From NCBI RefSeq assembly GCF_020382885.2, contig NC_058493.1, forward strand, positions 23,973,999-24,037,998: a stretch of DNA of 64,000 nucleotides, read 5' to 3'. The translations under genes were made by a program, and so were the position numbers. This document shows positions 36,148-48,100 of this stretch, piece by piece. Within the stretch, counting starts at the first letter, position 1, and every line of letters starts with the position of its first letter. This DNA is from Scatophagus argus. Lineage: Eukaryota > Chordata > Actinopteri > Scatophagidae. The notes beneath the pieces were generated by a model. The model saw only the letters and a list, made by a program, of their open reading frames with translations. It made no database searches and was not told the DNA's origin.

Positions 36148-39100
36148 GTAGGATTTCAGCATTGGCTTTAATTGCTAATTAATGAACTCCCACAAAGCCC
36201 GGGAGAAATCTGCGTTGGCGGGAGTCTTGTTGTTGAGGTTTTTGCGCTGAGTGTGTAATTCACTATGTGTTGGACTGACAGCCTACCTGTTGTGCCAAAC
36301 ACCGACGTTTGGTAACCTTATCCTTCTCTGGTGATATTTCAGTTCACTTCACTAGTAAATGTAAACAAGAAGCGAAAGTTTCATTGATCTGGACTGTCCG
36401 AGCTCTTCTTTCTCCCCCACCGCCGCGCTGGACTCGGTTCGTCTTTGTGCGCGTTTCATTAAGAGTCCAGTTAAAATCAAACGTCGGTTAACGTTTGGTC
36501 AACCGACGGCGCTCCGATGGGCTGAAACGCGTGGAAAGGAAAACGAAAAGACTTGCGTTTGTCGCAGCATGAGCAGCCTGTGTGTGCATGCATTTGTGTG
36601 GACATGTGTTTCCTGTAACTAAAAAGCAAAGCAGTTTTACGCGGACACGTGCCTTACGTAAACTTTACGCAGTAATGTAATAAGTGATAAACAAGGTGCC
36701 ATTTGCAGCGTGCAGTCATTACAAACTACACCAGCCTACGTTTCTCGTTTTCTCATATGGGCTCAGCGTGGTATGCAGTGTGTGACTTTGTGACAGCGTT
36801 TGTGTGTGTGTGTGTGTGTGAGAGAGAGATTGACACCAGCAGCCTGAGGGACTATTTTAACTGTTTCAGTGTGTGAATAAAGGTGTCTCTGTTTAAACCG
36901 CTCTCCTCGTTGGGACCTTTATGTGATGCAACATTGACTTCCATTTCTCTGTGAACTGCATACTGTGCTCAGTTTAGAAGTGGCTGCCATCTGTCTGCCA
37001 CTGTGGCACCCGACGAGGAGCAGCTTCTTCCCTCAGTCTGCGAGACTCCTGAACGCAACATCCCGACTCCACCATATCCATATATATATATATATATATA
37101 TTGTGAGTCACATAGGGACTACAACTATAATTTCAGTTTATAATCTTGTGTTAATGATAATTAAAATCTTAAAAAGGCCACCCCATGCAAATTAAAAAAA
37201 AAAATAATTCTGAGAAACACTCATCTGAAAATGACATGTAAATTCAAATCTGCTCTGAATTTTGAATGTTTTGATTGAGGCCTTTAATTTCCTGATAATC
37301 ACTACCGGAGGCTCTTTGCTCTGCACTTCACAGACTTTAGTTAATTGAGTGATGCGCTGAGAGAAGTCGTGTTGTTGCGTGCACAGACATGCACATCCAA
37401 ACATCTGAGCATGTCCGGCGTGCTTAAAGCTGGTGTCCGTCTCGCCAACATTATTAAAGCTGCTCAGTTTGATTACGAGGTGGAACAGCTTTGCTTCTCC
37501 CTTTTATGGAGACTCAACAACATACTGACAACATATTAGACATCTTCCCCCTTGTGGTCTGGTGACCAGTAATGCACTGGGATGGATTACAGAAACACTG
37601 TAGGACAATAACACACATTGATGTCCTCTTGCTGATCCTCATGGTGAAATCTGATTATATTGGGACTGGAAGGGGTCGGATGCACAAGGGATCCACTCAT
37701 GGACAAAGACAGGCTTTCAGCTAATATTTCAGTCCTTTTATGAAAGAAATGAATGCAACAGATAACAAAGCAATGGGGAGATGCCTACAGTGAACAAGCT
37801 CTTGGCCAAATCATTGGAATAATGTGCTTCCCATAGGTGGTTTAGAATAATTGGGTTATGGCCATTAGTGAAGTGAATACAGGCTGCCAAAAAAATACTC
37901 TGTAACTCACGAGGGGAGACGAGAGTGTGTTAAAATGAGTGGTCTGATTTGAGACTGAACAGTGAAATTAATCAAGTCCAACTATTTGCTTGTCCAGGCT
38001 GCATGTGTCAACCCACCCTAAACTTAAACCTGTTTTAAAAAAACTAAAGGAAAAAAAAAAAACACCTGACCAAACATTCAGTGAAATGCAAAGTTAGTTT
38101 AAAGTGAGAGGTTTTAGCACAGTCACACAAAGACTTTTGAACCTACGTGGCCCAAGCTGGAGGTTCATCAGCATCACTCGGCATCTGAAGGGGCCCCAGC
38201 AAGCGGTGTTGAGTTATTGGGTGTAAGCTGGAGATCGAGTGGTGGTGAGCAGATGCAAGATCGGCAATGAAACGAGTGAGGAAAAAGACGGATTACAGAG
38301 GCTAAGAGGTGTGATAATGAGCCAGAAACTCAAGAGACTGAATGATGTGGGAGGCGGGAGGAGAGAGAGGACAGTTTGACTTGCAGCTTTGGCTCAGTCT
38401 CATAGTGAACTTCAGTAAACACAAAGTGATGAATTGCGCAATCACTTTAAGTCAGGGTGAATTCTTGGCTCTGGGAAGGGCAGTGTCAGTTTATCACTTC
38501 CTGTCCAGATGAGAACAGCTGTTGTATAGATTACCAGATGTTAAAGTCGACTGACTTTGGTGAGCCGAGTGAAAAGCATCTTGAAAAGTGTTGGATGGAT
38601 TACCCACGAAAGCAGAGAACAGCTGTAGGTGCATTCATGTTTTTCTAACACCCTTATCTCGAGATCACAAGTGAAATGCTGCGTAACCTCGAGATAAGAA
38701 ATCTGGTGTTTTCTTGGTAACGGGTTACTTTATCTCGTCAAGAAAACAAATGGCAGGTTTCCTCGAGAGAATGAGATCATTTAACAGGAGAAAATGACTT
38801 TATAAGATTGATTAGAGCGTGCCATGACATACACACACTGCTCTGCGCTTTCAAAGCAAACTGTACGAACTTTAGATGAACTTTTCCCATTTCTCCATAC
38901 CGTGGAGTAGTGATTCATGGGTCGAGGTTTTTTCAGTACCCGAACCCGCACACAAACCACCAACTTTATGCATTATGGACTGAGGAGTGAGACAAGACTG
39001 GTCCTGCTGCCCTACACATTCACACTGTGCAGTCAGTAAAGACTCGACCACTAACTGTGAAGCACTGTGGCGTCCTCCTCTGTGGATTCTCTATTTTATG

Positions 39101-42100
39101 AGTTACAGCGCTGTTCTTGTCGCCGACTATTCAGTCACAGTTATCACTGCACTGAATCGAGTCCTTCTCTATTTATTTCTCCCCCAAAATACTGTTGCTT
39201 TTACTTCAAAAAGGAGCCTTGTCAGTTATATAAGACATGCACTGAGCTGGAGGCAGTCTCAGACAGTCATTAAGTTCAGTCTGTGTGTTTGGCATTGAAA
39301 TTAAAAATGAATTTGCAATAGATGTGACTGTCTTCCTCATTTTTTTTCTGAAGCAATTATGAAGGTATATTTACTGTCCAAGTTTCTCTGTCTGCTGTAG
39401 TTTCTCTTCAAGGGGCAAACCAGCGCAGACTGTACCGTGGCTTGATGTCTCGCTACAACCCACTGGAGAGACCCGTCGCCAATGACTCTCAGGCTCTCAC
39501 GGTTAAATTCGGTTTAAGCCTCATGCAGATCATGGATGTGGTATGTAAATAATGACACAGAACGCTTGCACAACTGATCTTGGTGCTAAATGGTTGGCAT
39601 TGCTTAACAGACCTGAGAGGTGAAGCTCCTGTGGAAGCTCAGAGTTTTTTATTGAGTACTATGATTCCTCCTTAATGGCACTTAAGCTGAGAAATTAAGA
39701 TACCTGGATCATGATAATATTAATAATCACCATCTTTTTCTAACAGGACGAGAAGAACCAGGTTTTAACGACCAACATTTGGCTGCAAATGGTAAGATTA
39801 CGGTTAAACGTACACACAAACTGCATTTTACTGTTTAATACGTTTTCAATAATAAATCTATCCTTTTTCTATATCTGCTCATCCTATGAGTAGTCGCAAG
39901 ATGCTGGAGTCTTTCTGAGTACGCACTGAGGGGAAGGTTACACGTTATGCTTTGGTGGTTTTTCTGGGCTTATGAGCCAGACTATGTCTTGACTGTGAAT
40001 TCCTGGAATCCAACAAGGGTGGCAAGACTTCAGGTAGTGCGACAGATGATCCTGCCAAGAACACAACTTTTCAGTTTTACACCTCTGATTATACAAGATA
40101 AAACAAACAAGATACGATGTGACAATTAGGGCACTGGATTATGTTACCTTTGGATGGAGCGAGGCAAGCTGTTTACTCCCTTTTCCAGTCATTATGCTAA
40201 GCTAAGCTAACCAGCTGAGACTGGGTTATGATCTTCTCATCCAGCTTTAGTCAAGAAAGTGAAAGTATTTCCACCTAAATGTAACTCATTACTAATGTAA
40301 TCTAACTTTAAATGCATAGTCTGCTTGTCTTACAGTCCTGTTGATTGCATGTAGTGGTACCCAGTCTTCATTTTTATCTTCCCCCGGAGCAACATACCGG
40401 TTTCTCCTCCATGCACTGAGATGAGGTGCATGACCGCAGATGTTTTATCGCAGCCTGTACATTGTCTGACAACGTACTTCTGCTGCTGCACCGTCAGCAA
40501 GCTGCATCAGGGCTGCGTGGTCTGTTTTAAATCACTCTTGTGGAATCACAGTCTCACTCAATCTCTCTCTGTCTCTCTCTACACCCTGCAAAATCGACTT
40601 GGGTGCTCGTATGGTAGCTCAGGCAGCGTCCACAGGATCTACCATCCGTTAGTGTCAGTCTGAGATATGTTTGCTTAGTCTGCCTGTGTGGAGTCCATGG
40701 AGGAAAGTTTAAAGGTCCCAAACATGTCTTCATCTCCAAAAGTCACTTTGAGACACAGGAGGTGAATCATAAGATTTTTAACTGCCTCTGGATAGTCTTG
40801 GAATGAACTACGTTTAAATGCACAACCGTGTGACATATTGCACAATGATGCGAATAATTGAGTGGCTCCGGTTTTGGTTTTAGGCACCACGATTGTGCTT
40901 TGTTAGGGACAGCTGTGTGGTTGACGGCAATGACAAACTACTGTGCAGTATTTTAGTTTTATCTATGACACTTTATTATTACCGCGGTGCCTTCTCCTGA
41001 GGCTGCCGGTGGGTTTCATTAAAAGTGGCTTCTTGGAATAGTTTTGAAAAATGTGCTTTCTTGCCAAGAGTTTGACAAGACGACTGATACCACTCTCATA
41101 TTTATCTGTTAAATATGGGAAAACAGCTGGTCAGGAGCCATCGAGCTTGATTCTCTCTGAACATCACAGGCCCAGGTTAGCTGGTGGTGTGAAGGTAACT
41201 AAAATCCACCTAAACTCACTATTACATTATATGACATATTTTATCTCGTTTGTTTAATCAAGATAAAAACTGTTTCTCTTTGTTTGTTTCACGTTTACGA
41301 TAAGATCTTCTTACCTAATTCTTGGCAAGAAAGCAAATAAGCATATTTTCTCACATGTCAAAATATTACTTGTCACCATTCAAAAAAAAAAAAAAGCCAT
41401 GACAGAAGCAGACAGAAATATTGAAATTAGTGAATGAGATCAGTATTTTTATTAAATTAAAAGCAGTAAATTGGTGATGATGACACGAGTCAATGGAAAT
41501 AGACTTTGTTATGAATCTACCATCTACCCTCCGTCAGCATGTTGCACTCAGCCTTTATTAGCGACTGACCTTTATATTTGTTCATGCCGGCCACAGCCTT
41601 TATTTGAAAGCCACAATGGGTTGAATTAATTAAAAATGAATTACAGATAAGACGAGGGCGGAAAAAACTCATTAAAGGCCATTTCATAAGGGTATTAAAA
41701 AAAGAAATCAAGATGTTGGCCTGGATGGATTTTGTGATTCTTCAGATAAGTCAGACGGGGTGAAAGACTTCACACCTTTCAACTCCTGTTTTCATTCACA
41801 CAAACGGTGTCGTGCCATTTTCAATAATAACTATTATCAGTATACCTGGAAAGCATGTCAGCCACTGAGTGTGTTTTAACAAAATAGCTCTCGGTTCTAT
41901 GTGAGTCATTCCAGCTGACTACGGGTGAGAGGCGGGGTTCACCCTGGACTGCTCGCCTGTCAGTCGCAGGGCCAACACACAAAGACAGACAACCACACAC
42001 ACACACACCCCGGGACCACATAGAGCAGCCAGTTAATGTAACGTGCATGTTTTTGGGATTATGGGAGGAAGCTGGAGGACCACCACCCACGCAGGCACAG

Positions 42101-45100
42101 GGAGAACATGCAGACTCCACACTGAAGGGCTCAGACCGGGATTCAAACCTGGAACCCTCTTGCTATGAGGCGACAGTGCTAACCACTGCATCATAAAAAA
42201 ATTGCCTCTAGTGCCTTAAGCAGGTTGACATTTTCGGCTCAAAGCGAAATGTCTTAACAGCTGCAGGATGGATTGTCATGACATTTCCTTCAAACATTCA
42301 TGTCCCCCCTCAGGGTGATTTGGAATAACTTTGGTGATCCCTTGACTTTTTGTCCTCTAGTGTTCAATGATTCATTTTATGACCAAACTTTGTATCAGTG
42401 CTAATTAGCAAACGTCGGCATACTAACGCACTAAAGAAAGATGTCGAACACACCGTCTAGATGTCATCGCAGAGCTGCTCTGTGGCTGTCGATGAGCGTC
42501 TCTTCACTGCACTGCCAAAAGAAAGACGTGACTTCTTATTATCTTCTCTGCTCCAGCCTGGAATTACAATAATGTGTGTGAGCGTCAGCTGATAAACAGT
42601 TGCTGCCACATACATTCATATCACCTGTTATTGTAACTGTCACTGCCACTGAAAAAAAAAACAAAACATGCTGAAACCCAGCTTGAGCTTACAAACAAGG
42701 TTTACCGAAGTGGAAACGCGGAGCCCCACACAGGTTTAAAGGATATGTTAAAAAATATGTATGTGAAATATAAAAAATGCATTTTTTTGTATCCCACAGT
42801 ACTGGAATGATTATTACCTCCAGTGGAATGAATCAGAGTATCCAGGTGTGACCAGTGTGAGATTTCCTGACCATCTCATTTGGAAGCCAGACATTCTGCT
42901 GTATAACAGGTAGGTAAGGACGGCTCTGCTGGGTGCTACAGTGTGCAGTAATTGGATATGCGTGGTGTCAGAGTCAGTATGCATGCATTGTCCTCTGCAC
43001 AATACAGTGGTGGTGGAGGGGGGGGGCATTGAGACAGCACAGATCTGATCTGACTTTGCAGAAGGAATAATTTTGTATTGGCTCAATGATCTTGTGCTTG
43101 AAAAAAAAAAAAGCTGTTAAGCAAAAAGAGCCTCACCGCTGCAGACAGACTCATCCATATGTGACATGTATGAGTGATTTAAGAGATGCTGATTTTAGCA
43201 TTTTATATATAAACTAAATTTCACACCTGTTTGACTTTACAATTAAATGCCTTGTAAATGGATTTGAATATGTTAGCGAGCTGAGGTGATTTCTGGCAGC
43301 CGGATTTGATTTTGTATTTTTTGTATTTTTGCTCTCTGATGACCTTTCTGGGGGGAATGAAACTTGCCCACAAATGGAGCAGAGCAGGTGTAGGCTTAGT
43401 TATCCCCTCTAAGTGCGCTCATTTGACTGAATGATCTAACTACTTTATTTCTTTAGAGAAAAACAAGTGGACAATCATTTTTAGCTCTCCTCCTAGTGAA
43501 ATATTCAGGCTGCTTAATTTGTTTTAGTGAGGTCTGAAATGCATCAGACATTATGTTGTCACGGGACGAGTCAGGATGTCCCGCAGAGACTCTCAAGCAT
43601 AAAAATAAAATCTAAGAAACACCACAATACAAGCTTAAACCTCTTTTCATACTGCTCATTTTGAAAGCTAAGCATTTATATCTGGTAGAAGCCTGAAAGA
43701 TTAATATGCATGTTTATTTGTTTGTTTGTTCTTTGTTAAATTTGACAAAACAGTGAAAGATTAATCAGAAATGTTTCTGTGAGTGAAGCTGTGCCGCACT
43801 GATACAGCTCATCCTGTTTGGTAAGCTGCTCTTCAGGCAGGAGAACACTTCAAGGTTAGTGGTGCTTCTGCAGTTAAAATGTATGCAGCGCAGTTTAGAT
43901 GAGCGCGTCGGGGCAATAAATCATTTAGACAAAAGAATAAACTTGTACAGAAAAAGACGAGAGAAGCAGCATTTTATCATATGTCCCTGATGGAAAATGC
44001 TTTAGAGATCACCATTAATCAATCTTTAAAAAGAAAAAACCTCTGAACAAATCACATTAGAGCCACTCTGCTCTCCCAACGGCTAATGAGGGAGCACTGC
44101 AAAAGCATTGTTCTTCATCTGTCATGGTACCTCTGAGCAAAGCCTCGATATGAGACTCTTTGAATTAGTGTTTTTTTTTCCTTTTTCAAGCAACTCTTTC
44201 AACTTCAGCTCAGCCAAGCTTCGACCTCTGGGGAGTTCATTTGGAGCAAGGGCATTATGGGTAACGGGGGAGAATGAGGGTAACCACTGAATAACCGTCT
44301 CGAGGGAAATGTTGCGTCAGTTGTTACCCCTCGTGTGTTGTGTACCTGCTGCCATAATGAGTTAGAGAAATATTTGTATTTTTCCCACCGTATCCGTTCT
44401 GTTTTGTGGCTCCTCAAAATTCATGTTACACCCTTGTAATTAGCAGCAGTTCACGTAAAGGTTGTATCGGCTTATGAATTTATTAAGTTTTCCATCGAAG
44501 CCGTGATTTGGTTACAGATAACTCTGCAGTAAATACTGATGAAGCTCCATGTTGTCCACAGCGCCGATGAAAGGTTCGACGCTACTTTCCACACCAACAT
44601 TTTGGTCGACTCTTCAGGCTCTTGTTCCTACTTACCTCCAGGTAAGCGACATAACCTCTGTCAGCCCTCACGCTTCAGCATCACACAGATGGAGTTGTCA
44701 GATGTTGGATCATTGTTCCTTTACTCTGCTATTTTTTGCTATATTATTTACTATAATATTTCATAAGTACATAAGTACTACTTGCTTTGGGAAACACCTG
44801 AAACACAAAGATAAACTTGCACATGTGCAGCAATGTAAAGACATTCTTTGACGTTTCTCTGCTGGACTGATGAAGTCCCCGGGTTTAGTTGGATGGCAAG
44901 AAATACAAATTCACAGCTATTTGTACGAAGAATGTCAGATATGATGGCGGTGGCCTCTCGCCATGTGACAGTACAACTGAAGTTATTCCTATTTTCTTCT
45001 GGAAACTGCATGTCATGTGTTCTCCTTTGAGAAAAATCGAAATTCAAAAGAGAGAAATGTACATTTTTATTTCTTTTTTTAATGTCATGATGACGCCTGC

Positions 45101-48100
45101 TATTTATTGCATTAGTTCAGCGGTACAGGGTTAGTTCTCTGTCTGCATAGATGGAGACCTTGGCATCCATACAGCCAATCAGATTGCCTCATTTTAAACC
45201 ACATTTACACAAAGCAGTAACAGTTACACTGACTAACATCCGGACAGCAGCCTGCGACACGACGCGAGAGCCACAGACTCTGAACAAAAACCCACAAGAA
45301 GCTTCCTTCTCATCCTTCCATCTCCCATATGAACTAAATTAAGTATATTTGTATACACTGTGGCAGTACTGCACTAGAAATATGTGCAACACCCAGAACC
45401 TGGAAGCCCTTTATGTCAAAACGCCTTCTTTAGAATGATAACCATGCGATCAAGATGCTTTCTTAACTTCCTGGCTCAAGCATCCTAACCTCCTAATTTT
45501 TCCTTTTATAGCTGTCATAAAAAACGTGCGCCCAATGTTACATTAATGAAAACACACCAGCTTTCAGATTACAGTAACTATTATGAGCTATCATTATTGT
45601 ATTGTGACTTAATGATATGCAAATATTATCAGACTACAGTCGGTAGCTGCCAGTCTTTGGCGGTCTGAGTCATCTTTTTTAAAAACTTAAATAAATCTAA
45701 TAAGTTTATTGAAAGGAGCTTTTTGTTCCTGACACAAACACATTTGTCAAACAGTTTCCTTGAAAAATACAGACTGCATTTTTGTTTTATGAAAAATCAA
45801 ACTATTATGCTGTATAAATATGATAAATTGTGAAAATATTTTTGCTGTATTTTCTTTTGGGGATTTCTGCTACGGGTTAGTAAGACAACAACAGCTTTCA
45901 TAAAGAGCCCGAGAAGCTTTGAACTCCCTGAAGCTATTATGAAAATCCCAAGGTTTTTTTTTTTTAGCATCCACAAGGGTTTGGTTTTATGATATTAGAT
46001 GGAGGTCTTGACAGGAATCCAAAACAAAAGTCACTCCACTGACACTTTCATTCAGGTTGTTTTTTGACCTAAATGAATAGTTTGAAATTGGTTGGATAAG
46101 AAGAAGCTCCAGCCAGCAGTTGCTTAGCTAGCTTAGCATAAAAACAGGAAAACAGGTGAAACAGCTCGTCTTGTTTTGTGCAGAGGTTAAAAAAGTCTGC
46201 ACCTCTGACGCCAACTAGTTAACACATTTTATCTCGTTTATCTCGCTCGTTTGCTTAATCTGTGGAAAACCAGAGCGTAAACACAGCAAGTTGTGGATTT
46301 CTGGTGTTAGCAGTGAGAACAGTGACTTCTTGTTTTCACTTGGGATTTTGCAGTCTTTTCCACTCTTCATTCCATAAGCTAAGCTAACTTGGTGCTGGCT
46401 ACGGCTTCATATTTGACAGGCTCACAGAGTGGCATTGATCTTGTCATGTGTCTCCTGGGAAGCAAGTGTATCTCAACAAAACCTCAAACTGTTGCTATAA
46501 TCTTTTTGTGTTTCATCCTAGTAACAGTAATTCGGATAGATAGATATACTTTATTGATCTCAGGCTGGCAAATTACAGTGCAGCAGCAGCAGCAATACAC
46601 ACAATAAGCTATCCAAAATGTTAAAAATAACAATATAAAATATATATACAAGGCAATATAAAAACATCTATATACAACACATAAACAATGTAATGTTGTG
46701 CAAAATAAAGTAGAATGTAAGGTGCAATGAACGAGTGAGTAAAACACATAAAGTGCGTAGTGACTGTATGTTAGGACCAGAGTTTAGCTGTTATTGAACA
46801 GTGTGATGGCATGTGGCGGGAAAGATTTCCTGACAGATAACGTCACCACGTGGCTCCGTCACTGCCACAGTGTGCCAGAGATGCTTCGAGAAGTGATGCA
46901 CTCCTCCTAATCGAGCCCTTACTGACCCACTTCTGGACAATGTGCGGTCTTGAAAGATCTATGACACTTTGTGTAAAACCATTTGCGCACACACACACAC
47001 ACACACATACAAAGCAGAAGGACCTCCTGCCACAACGGCTGATTACTGCTCTCCCTGGCAGGCTCTTTTGCTGGCCTGCCTTGCCTCAGCATCTTAATCA
47101 ATAGCTCCATTGCTGAGCTCCATCTGGATTGATTGCCTCTGTCACAAGCAAATTGCCTCTCAACTTTGTTCCAAATGAACCTTCATTGAATGCCATATTG
47201 GTGCAAAATAATCATTCACCACTTGAGCGCAACAAAAGTACTGCATTAAATTAGTAAAACTGTATGCAGATTTGACCTAGATGGATGTTCCAAATGATTT
47301 GAGTTTCCTGATAACTCGTCTTTGTCACCGATTGGTTCACTGCAGTAAACAGAAGTCCATTTGTCTGCTCCCCATCTCTACTCAATCCCTGCTGAGGTTT
47401 ATTATCTTCATGACGCTGAGAGAGAGAGAGAGAGAGACAGAGAGAGAGGGGAGAGACCTTGTTTACTGCTGATGTCTCGTATCTTTCTTAAAAATGGATG
47501 GAAATTAGTTTCCTGCCTGCCTCTCCTGAAGGATCACTGGTCACCTTCATCTCATTGTCATATTGGATTTTTTTTTTGTGTGTGTGTTTGTTGGGATGGA
47601 TGGCACTTGGACCCCACATCCTGTCAGAGTAAAACCTTTCTTGCAGCCTCTCTGGCTATAGGACGCTGTCATTACTCTTTTTAATTTCACCTCTTCCTTC
47701 ATTCCAGAGTAATTGAATATGCTCTCCATCACAGCTCGAAATATCACTCGGTCCTTTTCCGTCTCTCCTTTCAGTAGCCTTCTCCGGGCGTAGCACAGTG
47801 CAAATCAAAGCAGGTCTTTCTGTGATTTGTTTCAGTGTTTTCACATTTCTCACCGCAACAGGGATCTTCAAGAGCACCTGCCACATTGATGTGCGCTGGT
47901 TCCCCTTTGATGTGCAGAGATGTGACCTGAAGTTTGGCTCGTGGACGTATGGGGGCTGGTCTCTGGACTTAGAGATGATGGAGGCAGATATCACCGGCTA
48001 CATCGCCAACGGAGAGTGGGATCTTGTCGGTAAGAGGGACGTGTGGCCTGTGATGTGCAGAGAGGCGATAATCAGTACAAGCACACGTGTTTGCTGCTCT

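Larger units (their letters stand above)
36148..39400 (+). other. chrna7 intron 1
   Basis: Holds (TG)n(AG)n at 36803-36829, (TA)n at 37079-37101 and nested inverted repeats at 38653-38747. No exon recognised. Confidence 0.7.
39792..42799 (+). other. chrna7 intron 3, repeat-dense
   Basis: Almost half is recognisable repeat: a foldback-family copy near 39940-40290, a second at 41035-41375, a family B element at 41908-42193 and a family A element at 42222-42505. No exon seen between the exons ending 39791 and starting 42800. Confidence 0.75.
44642..47861 (+). other. chrna7 intron 5
   Basis: Contains a foldback-family element (46075-46445), a LINE-tail-like repeat (46527-46835), (CA)n at 46987-47008 and (GA)n near 47417-47450. 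The first kilobase has no recognised element. Confidence 0.65.
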
